Below, in pieces: positions 35,439 to 46,400 of a DNA stretch of 64,000 nucleotides. The stretch lies in contig CM060919.1 of NCBI GenBank assembly GCA_030737875.1, positions 806,417,160 to 806,481,159 of the forward strand, read 5' to 3'. The stretch comes from Allium sativum (taxonomy: Eukaryota; Streptophyta; Magnoliopsida; Asparagales; Amaryllidaceae). The position numbers and the translations under genes were made by a program. Within the stretch, counting starts at the first letter, position 1; every line of letters begins with the position of its first letter. The notes under the pieces are model-generated. The model searched no databases, was not told where the DNA came from, and was given only the letters and a program-made list of their open reading frames with translations.

Positions 35439-36743
35439 GAAAATTTAATAAATAAATATGCAAAAATGTTCAAAACAGCGAATTGGGAGAGGGGAATAAC
35501 CGAACCGGCCGATTTTGAGGTCGACCCGAGCCTGCTGGGTCGACTAGGGGTTAATCCAGGGTGTTTGGCTGTCAACCCGTGGGCCGATTCGCTCGAATGC
35601 AGATTTTGCATTTGAATGGTTCTCATGGTTCAACTTTAATCTAAAGGCCCTAAATGGTTCCTACACTTGACTTCTTCCCCAAGACATGCTTTGTTGGCTT
35701 GTGATGGATATAGATGGCTAGGATCTAAACTAAGGTTTATCCTACGGCCTTAACTATCCTAGTCTTCTATAAAAAGACCGCTAACCTAATCTAAAATCCT
35801 CATTATTCAATCCTACAACTAAACTATGCCAAAATTTCTCATGATCATGGCCTCCACTCAAACCCTAGCCTCCATCCTCTTGTCATAAATTCTATCTTCA
35901 TTCTCATGAGAGATTAGATGTTCATTTGAGTGTTTCTAAGTTACATGAGAGTTGCTAAGCTCGATTCAAGGCTAAAGTTGCAACCTTTATACTTCAAAGC
36001 AAGGATCTTTCTTATCATTTTCTCAAGGGTTATATTGGAGCTTAGTGATTTGGGGGTTTTTGCTAGTGTGGCTTCGTCTCAATCTTTTTATATGTCGATT
36101 TGTGCCTTCATAGCATTGTAAGCCCCCTCCTACTATTAGATATTAACTATGAAGTTAAATGAATGTTGCAAGTTGGGTTTGAACATTAAGTATCATACAT
36201 GCTATCATGTTATGTATCCCATCATGTTTGTAAAGACACCATCTTGATCTTATGGGCTAAAAGCTATAAGCTTTATGTTGAATGTTGCATTATGCAACAT
36301 GAGAACTATCATATCCCTTATGATAACTTGCATGTAGTGCTATATGCGAACTCGTAGGCATCTTTCTATGTCACTATCATCATGATTCGCCTATGTGCTA
36401 AGTTTGGGGTTATGCATGTTTTTGAGGCTTAACAATGTAACATGCAAGTTAATGAACACACTTACGCCTCATATGCCACCATGATTAACTTGTGGCCTTA
36501 TACCCTTTTTGTCATGACCTTGCCAAGTTCTTTCTTTAATCCATTGTGCGTTGTTGTGAATGTATATGCGAGTTTAGAAGCGTTGGGGTTATGTTATGAG
36601 GAAACTTTAATGACATGAAACATGATTTGGGTAAATTGGTATAAACGTGGCAACATGTAACTTTGGCTATGAGCATGGGACTTGAAAACTTGACACGCAT
36701 GGGTTGTAAGTGTAACAAGACACTAGACCAAACATGAAAGTGG

Positions 36744-36945
36744 CCAACTCGAGGTTGGGTTGAGTTTGTAGCATAAATCTACCCGGACCCGCCCGGCTTA
36801 ACTAGTGGCTACAAACAATAGGATCCAATGTGAGAAGTTGGTCATGTCGCGCTTAAGACCCGAGGTTAGACTAGGTTGTGGTGTAAATCTACCCGGACCC
36901 GCCCGGCTTAACTAGTAACCACAACGAGGTCTAATGTGAGAGGTT
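36744..36945 (+). repeat. Tandem pair of structured leader modules (A 3' LTR)
   Basis: The modules lie at 36744-36840 and 36856-36945, with the same arms as the 5' LTR copy. ACCCGGACCCGCCCGG is intact here. Confidence 0.8.
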
Positions 36946-36974
36946 TAGAGTGCATTAATTAAATTAATGCCACA

Positions 36975-37850
36975 TGATAAGGTTAAGTAAATTTGCCTAA
37001 TGACACTTAACCGATATGACACGAATGGGTAGGTTAAGTGGGACCGGGCTTGATTTCTTAATGACACTTAGCCATACAAGACAATTAGGGGATGGGGTTA
37101 AGTAATTTACGCTTAACTAATCCGACTTGGTAATTAGATGGGGTTAAGTAAGCCACACTTAACTAATCTAAACACGGTAAATTCGATGAGGTTAAGTAAT
37201 CCATACTTAACTAATATAACATGGTAATTAGATGGGGTTAAGTAACTTAGACTTAACTAATCTAAACACGGTAATTGGATGGGGTTAAGTAACCTTCACT
37301 TAACTAATCTAAACACGGTAATTCGAGGGGGTTAAGTTAGACACTTAACCAATCTAAACATGGTAATTCAATGAGGTTAAGTAACCAATACTTAACCAAC
37401 TCAACATGGTAATTTAATGGGGTTAAGTAACATACACTTAACCAATTATACATGATGATTTGCTGGGGTTAAGTAACCTATACTTAACCAATCTAATAGG
37501 TGGACCTGATAGGGTTAAGTCACAAGACCTTTTAAAAGTAGGCTTGACCATTGTAATACGATTAGTGGATGGGGTTAAGCTAACCCATACTTAACCAATC
37601 CGACCCGATAATCTGATGCGATTAAGATAATCTATGCTTAATCAATCTAACATGATAATCTGATAGGGTTAAGACAAATAAATACTTAACCAGTTTGACT
37701 TGATAAGGTTAAGTCATGAGCTTCTTGGTACACTTAACCAACCTGTAGGGCTAAGCCTTGAACTTGAGTACTTAGCCAATCTTGACATGATTCGTAGGCG
37801 GGTTAAGTCATGAACTTGGATAACAACACTTAACCCATTTGACAAAACCC
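36975..37850 (+). repeat. Dense GGTTAAGT / ACTTAAC(C/T) hairpin array (A 3' LTR)
   Basis: This second copy of the array at 30760-31620 has the same number and order of units and few substitutions. Confidence 0.8.
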
Positions 37851-38650
37851 TAGCTCAGGGGACTAGGTTGGAAATCGTAGTTAACAAGGATAGTGGAAAG
37901 AGGGGCTAAGTGGTAAACCTTAGTCAACGGTAACTAAGTAATAATTCTTAGCTAAGGACATGGACTAGTTCATAAAGAGATGAGTAACCTGGTACGGTAG
38001 GTCATCTCTTAGTATATGAGGAGGAGCAAGTTATCTGACTTGGATAAAAGCTCCAGCGAACTGGGTGACGAGAAAGCTTCGGGGAACGTGAGGGTACTCT
38101 TGGTATCCCTCTATGAGGTGGCGAGTGGTCTATGAAACCCGGCCTCATAGAGGTTAAGGTCTGCGGTAGAAGAGCCAAGAGTATGCCTTGGTTGCTATGC
38201 GAGCGAGCTAAAGACTGGGATGGATTAGCGTGGAGTCGACGATACTTGATTTTGCCCTGGGATAGCATGTCGCCGACTACCTACCATCTTTAGTCAATCG
38301 TGTACGTACGGAAGGGCAGGGAACTCCCAAAAGACCATATACTAGCTATCAAGTTATGGGTGAGGTTGGCTATCTGGAAATGGGCATCGATGGGCCGTAG
38401 TGTAGTTCTCATACATGATTTTTTCTTGGATTGCCTTTCAGTAGTTGAGGGAGGGGTCACGTGGGACCATAGCCACGGGTAAAAAAACAGACCTTGATAT
38501 CTGCAACAGCAGACGACTTAAGCTCCCGACCGAGTTCCGTATTTCTTGATTTGCCCTGACACGGAAATCGGATGGCACATTGAAGAACATGTGCGTCTAG
38601 ACATGGAAAACGATTCACGATACATATGCGGGATAAAGGGCGCGGTTGAC

Positions 38651-38757
38651 GGGTAGCATAATCCCTAGTGGTCCTAGGTGGTTGAACCCAAACCGAGACA
38701 CGGAAACGTTCATTAGGTAGCATAATCCCTAGTGGTCCTAGGCGGCATAAATCCTAA
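38651..38757 (+). repeat. Twin CCTAG hairpins (A 3' LTR)
   Basis: Here both hairpins read CCTAGTGGTCCTAGG. The second hairpin of the 5' LTR has one T that converts a pair to a wobble. Confidence 0.65.
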
Positions 38758-39299
38758 GTGAACGCGCGATAGTTCATGGTAAGAAAACATAACTAGATCA
38801 AGGGTAGCAGTCCAAAATAACTTCAAGGATAAGACGTTTACATGGGAAAGCCCGTATGGCCTACGGTAAAGGACTAAACTTATACATGGAAAGAAACATA
38901 CGAGTTGGGAAAACCTACATATGTTATATATTAGGTTGACATGGACCATTACGTGGCGTAGGGCAAGGGACATTCATGGTTAACACATGACGCGGGTTGG
39001 GATACTAGTACGAGGGGTGCAGAGCAAATATACATGGTATATACCTTAGGATGTTATACATGATAAATACCTTGGAATAGTATACTTGATAGAAACCTGA
39101 CGATGTGGTACCTTGATTTATCTTGACACCGTAGTTTATCATGACACACTCGTTTATTTTGGTACCGTAGTTCATCCTGTTATTTTGGTTTAGCTTATCT
39201 ATCTTGCCATCATACTTATGTTCATCTCAGTTCCTCATGCCAGTTAACTTTACTAGCTTATATACTGATAGTAGATAGGGCTTACCAGTCTTTATGACT

Positions 39300-39346
39300 G
39301 ACCCCGTTTTGTTTCGCCTCTTGTCTTCCGTTCCCCCCCCCCCCAG
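39300..39346 (+). promoter_or_regulatory. Polypyrimidine tract with CAG, candidate splice acceptor (A 3' LTR)
   Basis: This copy matches 33085-33129, with a C run of about twelve and AG at 39345-39346. Confidence 0.45.
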
Positions 39347-40549
39347 GTTACAGGGAGGAAATGTTATTGTTAGTTTGGACTTCTTCTGTTTGAAGGTCAT
39401 CACGCATGGCTTGGACTTCTCTTGGCTATGGCTACTTTACTGTTTTACTTGGGGAATAATTTATAAAATGGTTTTATGCTTCTTTATTATTGCAAGACAA
39501 GTTTTGATGTATTTTGATGTAAAAGGCTTTTAGACCTTATTTTATAAGGTAATGAAATTTGTTTTACTTCCGCTGTTTTATATATATATATATGTTCTGT
39601 CTTGTAATATTTCTGTACATGTTTACCAATAATACCCCTCTAAAGCTAGTGCATTCCTTTGCGAGTGACCCTAGCGGAGGTGGGGTGTTACAGAAACAGA
39701 ATGCCAATAATGGGCCTTTATTACCCGAACAGAAGGTGCAGGAACAGAAACAGATTAATCCCTACGAAACAGAATGTAGAATTAGGTGTACACTAGTAAA
39801 TGGGCCTTTACCACCCCAACAGACGGTACCACGCAGAAACAGACAGGTGTTACCACCCAACAGAAAACAGACGGTACCCTACAGAAACAGACAGAACTAA
39901 GTGTACCCTAAGTCCTATCCCCTGCGATCGGCTCCCTAAAACATAAATACCTTATGCCAGCCCTATATAAGGGTGTATCACTCCCTAAAGTGGCAACCTT
40001 TGAATGGCACAGACCTATTTACAGATGTCACGGTGTCTTACATCCTCAGAGGCAGACCGAGATCCATGCACGCATATGACCCGATTGGAACGCACCATCA
40101 ACACCCCTCTCCATTATTAGAATGAAATGCTTATAATTAGTTCAGTAAGCATGCCCGGACCCTACCTACTGTTGGGTCGTAGTTTTTGATACCAGAAAGG
40201 GTTACTGACTAATATAGGTCCCAAACAACAGATGACACGAGTAATTTCCCTCCTAACCTTGTGTCCCCAGACTAACAGATTTCAGGTTAGCTTGTTTACA
40301 AGTTCAGACATATAGAGTTCAGATCAACTAGTTCACAGATCAGACAACTAAGTTAACAAGTTTTCAGACTAACGGATCAGATATACGGATTTAACAGATT
40401 TGCAGATTTGTCTAACTTTGTATTGGGCCTACAGATGCACGAAACGGGTTTGTTAAATTCATTAGTCCAGTTGGTTTAAACCTATTCACCCAACACGTTT
40501 TAGACATCATATTTATCTTATATTTGCATTAATTAATTATTAATGCGCA

Positions 40550-40759
40550 GACCTCTCACATTAGGTCGTTACCTTGTGGCCGCTGGATGTGCCGGGCGGT
40601 TCCGGGCAGACTTCTGCCACAAGCCAGACCTAACCTCGTGTCTAAGCATATTTTAGTTATGCCTATGACCTCTCACATTAAACTAACAGTTTTCGGTTGT
40701 TGGTTAAGCTGGTTGGTTCCGGGCAGGCTTCCACCGCAAACAGAGTCTAACCTCGTGTC
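40550..40759 (-). repeat. Tandem pair of structured leader modules (B 5' LTR)
   Basis: The modules lie at 40759-40667 and 40642-40550 in LTR sense. The arms are as in 24545-24755, except one mismatch in the inner stem (TTTTCGG against CCGCAAA on the plus strand). Confidence 0.7.
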
Positions 40760-42386
40760 ATAGCCACTTTATTCCCTTACAGAAAATATCAGACTAATTA
40801 TGTTCATTTAACAAATTTACCTTCTTCTCAAGTCACAGCAGATTAATCAAATTAACATGTTTTACTCAATCTTAGGTTGCCTACAAATTACAATTATTCA
40901 GCTTTTCAACAGATTTAACAGATTAGGCGACACAATAGATTTAGCAGATTAGGCAGTTTAACATAATTAGCAGATTTGGCATTTCAACTTATTTAGCAGT
41001 TTAGGCAATTCAACAGATTAAACAGATAACAGATTTAGCAGATTAGGCAATCCAATAGATTAAACAGATTTAGCAGATCTAAAACATTCCTTAAGGTTTC
41101 ATTGACAATTCTTGCCTAATTATAAATTAAGCCTAAATTCATGGTCATGATTCATAATATGACATATACCCAAATTTTAGTTAAATTTGCATAGTGCAGA
41201 ATATGCTCAAAAATCCCAATCGTGATTCACACAAAAATTATGCCAAATATAACCATTAATTACAATGCATGCCACATATCCAAAAATCCCCACTTAGGTG
41301 TATTCACACTTAATAGTTATCAAATCTTAATATAGATTTTTACACCTAAGTCATATGCAAATTAATTCTCTTTTTTTTTTTCAAATTACATACTATAATA
41401 TGTATAGCATGTCCAGATCTAGATCTTGAATTACAACTTGTACTATGCATCCAAATCAGTTACATGTTCAAGTTAAATTTTACGCCCTAAATCCATGTCA
41501 TATATCCAATATTCTTTATACCTCAAAACTATGTTCAATTATATGCCTCAGATTTATGTTTCTAAGTTGCAACCTATTTTATATTTTAAGTCACAATAAT
41601 CCTTTTCTTCCAAGTCATAGGTCATCTTATGCAATATGCCTTAAATTTATGTCCAGAATTACAACATGCGTTGTGTCCTTAAATTAGTTACAAATTAATT
41701 ATGCCCAAATATGCCTCATTCAATATTCTTCCCAAAATTTAGCGTTTATACGTTCATCTCTTATGAGATTTGGCTCAGGCTCGTGGTAGCTTGGCTATCA
41801 AACAAAAAGAAAGAAGGAAGGAAGAAATACATAACAAACAGAATAATAACAATAAAGCAGAAGAACAAATCTGATAAACAGAAAAAGACATAACCTCAGA
41901 TTCAGATTCATTATCATGCTAGGATCATAATTAAATTCCATATCGGAAAATAACTGTACTTGCCTTGGTTGGATTCTAAAAGAAAAAGGTGTTGTAGTTG
42001 TTCTCTTTTAATCCTAATCAGAATTGGAGGAAGAAGAAGCACAAGTCCTAGCTTAGGTTTCAGCAGAGTAGAGACGCCATTGATTTATTTTTTAGAGAAG
42101 AAGAGAGCAATGGAGGCTAGAGAATTGTGTAAGAGATTTAGGTTTAGGTTAGGGATGTATATATAGGTGTAGGAAGTTATTTAGGACCATTAGATTAACC
42201 CTGAATCATGAGAACCAATCAGATGCAAAATCTACATTTGAGCGAATCGGCCCACGGATTGACAGCCAAACACCCTGGATTAACCCCTAGTTGACCCAGC
42301 GGGGCTTGGGTCGATCTAAAAAATGGGCCGGTTCGGTTATCCCCCCTCCCAATTCGTTGTTTTGAACTTTTTTGCATATTTATTTA

Positions 42387-42417
<31 letters not shown>

Positions 42418-42539
42418 TTCTCTCATATGCAAACAAACTTCAAGGCTTAATAACTTCTTCATAATTAACCATTTTCACACTAAACCACCTTTTTGAACTG
42501 CGTTCACACTAAGCCACTTTTTAGCCATTCCCCTAAAAC

Positions 42540-42625
42540 AAAAATATGGCGCTGGCGGGGATCGAACTCTTTACCTCTTGTATGCAAGTCACATGTTCTA
42601 ACCAAATGAGCTACTAAGTCTTTTG
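42540..42625 (-). repeat. tRNA-like (SINE-head-like) block in U3 of B, 5' LTR
   Basis: This is the second copy of the block at 26515-26605. Here the B box reads GAGTTCGATCC (42559-42569), an exact match to the usual GTTCGA core. The A box TAGCTCATTTGG is at 42602-42613. Confidence 0.45.
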
Positions 42626-42895
42626 CTTACAAACCTTAGAATAATGCTAAAAATTATTCTTTTCTCATTCCTTTTCTTCAAATTAATTATTCTTTAATTT
42701 GTTATTTTAATATTCTCAGAAAATACGGGGTGTTACATTACCAGATTAGATAAAAGTTTTGAAAATATTTTTCAAAAAGGTTTTAAAAGGAAGTATTTTC
42801 AAAAAGGAAAGCCTTTTTTGAAAAAAAAAACCCGAAAAGCCATATATAGTATCCTTCGGTCCTTTTTCTAAAATCTCTCCCTTTTTCTTCTTAGC

Positions 42896-43857
42896 ATGTC
42901 TGAGGATCTCAACCTTCCAGAGGGTGTACCGATACCAAGATGGTTTAGGAGGTATTTGGAAGCTAGGGCCACCGCAGCAGGTCCAGCAAATGTTCCTCCT
43001 CCCCCAGCTGCACCCGTTCCTCCTCCTCCCCTCCTCGTGTTGATACTTTTGCAAAGATATGTAAGAACCTTCGGGCAATGGACGGGAAACGTTGTCACAG
43101 GTCGGAGACGTTTATTGAAGCTCGAAATTGGCTAAAGGAGGTGGAAGAATTGTTTGGAATCTTTGAAGTAGAAGATGGAAGAAAGGTCCAGTTAGCTGCC
43201 TGGTTAATGAAGGATGAGGCCTCATTTTGGTGGGAGGTCACTAATGGAGAGAGTCCAGTTGATACATGACCGGATTTCAGGCGTAGATTTGAGGCGAAAT
43301 TTCTCTCACGAGCAGAAGAAAATCTATACATGGAAAGATTCTTGGCGTTGAAGCAGGGGGATCTGTCAATAAAAGAGTATGTCAACAAGTTCAATCAATT
43401 GGCGAGGTTTGGCTTAGACTTGGTGAACACACCTGAGAAGAAGGCTTTGAGAATTGTTAAAGGCATGAATGAGCCGCTACACGGATTGGCTATGACCCAC
43501 GTTCCCATGGGGGCAACTTTTGAAAAGCTGGTGGATATAGACCTAATGCATGAAGAGGACAAGGGAGCAAAGAAAGAGGAAAAAGTTGAAGGGACATTGA
43601 AAAATGAGAAGGCGGGACCCAAGAAAGGACAGCAACAGCAACAGCAGAAGAAAGGCGAGAAGGATGACAAAGGAAAGGATAAGAGAAAATGCCACTATAG
43701 TGGGAAAGAATGTCACCTAGTCAAAGAATGTAAAAGGAGGAAGTTCAATTGCTTTAAGTGCAGAGAGGTCGGACACTTCTCCAAGGAATGCCCGAAGGCG
43801 CAGGGATCGCAAGGGACTTCTGGAGGGCAGGCGAATGCTCTCGTGGCAGATGGATAG
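42896..43857 (+). pseudogene. gag: Gag of element C, damaged
   Basis: This is a Ty3/gypsy Gag, the capsid and RNA-binding protein of the virus-like particle. It starts at the ATG of MSEDLNLPEGVPIPRWFRRY, followed by an Ala/Pro-rich N-terminus. A frame change lies near 43040-43075. The capsid-like domain continues from 43078 (RNWLKEVEELFGIFEV, ASFWWEV) and is interrupted by a TGA at 43267-43269. An open frame of 175 codons then runs from 43330 (FLALKQGDLSIKEYVNKFNQ). A Lys/Gln-rich linker leads to two knuckles: a degenerate CHYSGKECHLVKEC, lacking the second Cys and the Gly before His, and an intact CCHC knuckle CFKCREVGHFSKEC. The frame stops at 43857 with no protease or polymerase after it. 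B separates this gag from its own primer site. Confidence 0.85.
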
Positions 43858-45033
43858 GATAGAGATAGGAAAAATTTATGTAAAAGGTTTAATTTCCTTA
43901 TGAGGTTAAGACTCTTTTGTATTCTGGCATTTTGATTTTGTAATTGAGACTCTGCACTTTAATACTTGTCTGGTTTCTGATCCCGTAGTTGTTTCAAACC
44001 CCTTTGGTGGTTCGGCTCATTTATTGGTGATTTGTAAGGGGTTGAAATTATCTATGTTAGGCGTCAAAAATTTGAATGTGACATTTGTGTGCTCAAGTTT
44101 ATGGGCTATGAGTTGGTTTTAAATGGACCAGCTTTCTAAGTAGAGGGTCGTTCAAGATTTTGAGAGGAGTGTCATTTGTCATGGGAAGACCCCCAAAATT
44201 TCTTGTGACCCGCAAGGGTCTGTTATGCTTAGCATTCTGAGAATCATTCTGTAATCTGATCTGTACCAGTAGTCTGTAAGTATCTGGATATTTCTTAAGG
44301 ATAGGGGTTTCTACTCGAAGCATGAAGTAGATCTCCAGTTTTGACATTGTTTAATGGGGGTAATTCTTTGGGTGTCAGTTTGATGTTGATTTCGGTCTTC
44401 GGGGCTGAGACTTAGGGAATTATTCTCTTACCCGATGTCAAATGGGAACAGAGCTTTTGTTTTAGTTATATCATTTGTTTATATCCCATCGACCGGATCT
44501 TCGACCTTTAGATAGGAAATCCATGGATGTAAACATGTGCTTAGGACATGTTATGTTTGATGGTTGCAAGTGGATGCAAGTGTTTGCTAGTGGTTGCTCG
44601 TGGATGCATTTACACACACATTAGACACTAGATCGGCTCAAATCACTTTCATATTGCTTATAAATGTGCGTGCATATTTAGGTTAATGGATGAACAATGG
44701 TTGTGTTATCATATGGATGCTGCATTTTGATGAATGGTTGAGCACACATGTAGAAATAATATGTATCGATAGGATTCTTTCGCATATATTATGGACGCAC
44801 GGCACTATCATGATTTGCATTAAGGAGGTCAACTGAATCAGTAAACCCCTGATTTTGCATTAGATAAGGAACATATACACACACTTTTTGCATATTTCAA
44901 ACAACATTAGAAATCTTTTAAGGACAATGGATGCCTGTGTTTGATGGTTAAGTAGATGGATGATTGTATGGTAGGATGCACATTCTTCTTGACTATAAGA
45001 TTTCGGGGACGAAATCCTTTAAGGAGGGGAAAA
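43858..45033 (+). mobile_element. C interior after gag, non-coding
   Basis: No reading frame is conserved. Around 43970-44150 a stop-ridden translation (VSNPFGGSAHLLVICKGL) may be the decayed beginning of pol; this is weak. After it come the family 3' block with GGTTGCAAGTGGATGCAAG near 44570 and the polypurine tract AAGGAGGGGAAAA at 45020-45033. Confidence 0.65.
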
Positions 45034-46395
45034 TGTAACACCCCGTAATTTTAATATTAATGTTAACAAATTTAAGAATACTTAATTTCAAATGTGGGAA
45101 TTAAGGGAAACGGGTCATGCCATTGCGTTCGTCTCGGAATTCTGCTTGAGATAGAGTCCGAGTTTGCATAAAACGGATACCGTATGAAGAAGATAGGACA
45201 AACGAAGTTGGGCAGAAAAACCAGAAACTGGCCAAAATGCACTGGTTCACTTGGGAAGTGCGCCAGAACAAAATTGCACTGGTGCACTTGGGAAGTGCGC
45301 CCATGCAAAGTTGCACTGGCGCACTTGGCAGGTGCGCCCAGGCCGAGTTAAAAGCCTGCACAGATTCTGAGGCTCTGATTCGAACAGTGAGTCAATGCTG
45401 AGTCATTTCTGACTAGTTAATGAGTCATTCGGATTTCTGGATAATTCTAATCTGGACTGAATGGTTGTGGTTAACTCTAGGGTCATCTGACGGCTATAAT
45501 TAAATTGAAATTCTATATAAACATGTGTAGACTGTGCACACCTTGGGTTGCCACTATAGGGAAATGATACCCCCTAGTTGCAGGACCAGCACAGGGTATC
45601 TACAGAATAAGGAGCCGATCGATTAGTGTAGTGGTTAAGGTATACTCGGACGTATGCCCTAAGTCTACCAATTTATAGTAGGAGGGTAGTGGGTACGACT
45701 AGTTGAGATAGGAGCAGGCGGCATCTATGACAGCGGCTAGGAGTACTTGAAACTACCACCGTCATTATTGTTATTATGGTTAGCGGAAGGGATCATCCCA
45801 TCTTGATTTGACTAGTAATAGTGCAGAGTAGTTAGTAGTGAAGCATGCATACACCTTACCTTATTTGTCATGTCATACCTATCATCTGTATCGTGAATCC
45901 TCTTATCCACTTTGTATGCCTGTCATGTTTACCTTTATTTATTTACTGACTAAAAGTTACTGGACTCACCAGACGTATGTCTGACCTTGTTTGTTTCGCC
46001 TCTTTTCTTCCGTTTCCCCCAACCCCCCCCCCCCCAGGTTCTCAGGGAGGAAACACCCAGGTTTAGTCAGGATTTGGATATCATCTTCTAGGAGCACTTC
46101 TGAAGTATGGCTCGAGTCTCTGTCTCTTATATGGCTTGCTCTTTAATATGGGGAGTGATGTTTTTCTTTTAAATATCTATGTACTTTGATGATGTAACAC
46201 AGAAGTGTTTTAATGGTTTTATGACTCATGGTATTATGTAACAAAGTATTTTGGTGATTTAATAAAGTTGTTTATTTTCCACTGCAAAATTTTTTATATC
46301 TGTCTTGTGATATTTTGTGTCTGTTTACCAAAAACGCTCCACTGAAGTTAAGGCATTCCCTTTGTGAGTGACCTTAATGGAGGTGGGGTGTTAAG
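45034..46395 (+). repeat. C 3' LTR, internally deleted
   Basis: It is only 1.36 kb long. Sequence corresponding to 19245-19745 is joined at 45531-45533 to that corresponding to 22113-22961, removing 2,367 bases. ACT is present at both breakpoints in the intact LTR. The lost segment holds the structured modules and hairpin arrays. The three palindromic U3 units (45239-45338) and TATA box remain. The acceptor-like site at 45990-46037 has a long interrupted C run. Confidence 0.85.
45990..46037 (+). promoter_or_regulatory. Polypyrimidine tract with CAG, candidate splice acceptor (C 3' LTR)
   Basis: TTTGTTTCGCCTCTTTTCTT, then C runs split by AA, ending CAG at 46035-46037 before GTTCTCAGGGAGG. Confidence 0.4.
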
Positions 46396-46400
46396 TTACA

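Larger units (their letters stand above)
29105..39692 (+). mobile_element. Element A, non-autonomous LTR retrotransposon (youngest of the nest)
   Basis: LTRs are 29105-33479 and 35325-39692, about 4.37 kb each. The primer site is 33482-33493. The interior of 1.85 kb ends in the polypurine tract AAGGAGGGGAGAA. The target duplication is GAAAC at 29100-29104 and 39693-39697. The other LTR of B preserves the unoccupied site near 23690, which proves the insertion. The two LTRs are very similar. The interior has no intact gag or pol, so about 80% of the element is LTR. Confidence 0.95.
35325..39692 (+). repeat. A 3' LTR
   Basis: This copy is collinear with the 5' LTR. It has a longer pure (TA)n tract at 35404-35434, a TATA box at 35768-35776 and a terminal GGTGGGGTGTTACA. 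It is followed by the target duplicate GAAAC. Confidence 0.95.
22988..42737 (-). mobile_element. Element B, non-autonomous LTR retrotransposon hosting A
   Basis: On the minus strand the 5' LTR is 42737-39698 plus 29104-28412. The primer site is 28399-28410, the interior 28411-26711 and the 3' LTR 26710-22988. The target duplication is TTACC at 22983-22987 and 42738-42742. Joining the flanks gives the uninterrupted GAAGGTTACCAGA found in element A at the same place. The interior keeps only a gag remnant. Its 3' end lacks the polypurine tract. Confidence 0.9.
39698..42737 (-). repeat. B 5' LTR, 5' portion (right of A)
   Basis: This is collinear with 23691-26710. It contains the module pair at 40550-40759, a TATA box at 42158-42165, a (TA)n tract at 42392-42415 and the tRNA-like block at 42540-42625. 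It ends ACGGGGTGTTACA, so read on the minus strand it starts TGTAACACCCCGTATTTTC. Confidence 0.9.
19245..46395 (+). mobile_element. Element C, gag-only LTR retrotransposon hosting B and A
   Basis: The 5' LTR is 19245-22961, the primer site 22964-22975, the interior 22962-22987 plus 42743-45033, and the 3' LTR 45034-46395. B is inserted at 22988-42737. The target duplication is TTACA at 19240-19244 and 46396-46400, although the 3' LTR ends GTGTTAAG instead of GTGTTACA, so the right edge is less certain. Gag is present but damaged and pol is absent. C needs enzymes from another element to move. Confidence 0.8.

Noticed and set aside
35391..35615. Frame beginning with a run of Ile/Tyr codons
   Set aside because: It is the translation of a (TA)n microsatellite running into LTR sequence; the same kind occurs at other (TA)n tracts.
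43395..43670. Minus-strand frame of 91 codons rich in Ser, Phe and Cys
   Set aside because: It is the antisense shadow of the Gag reading frame on the plus strand.
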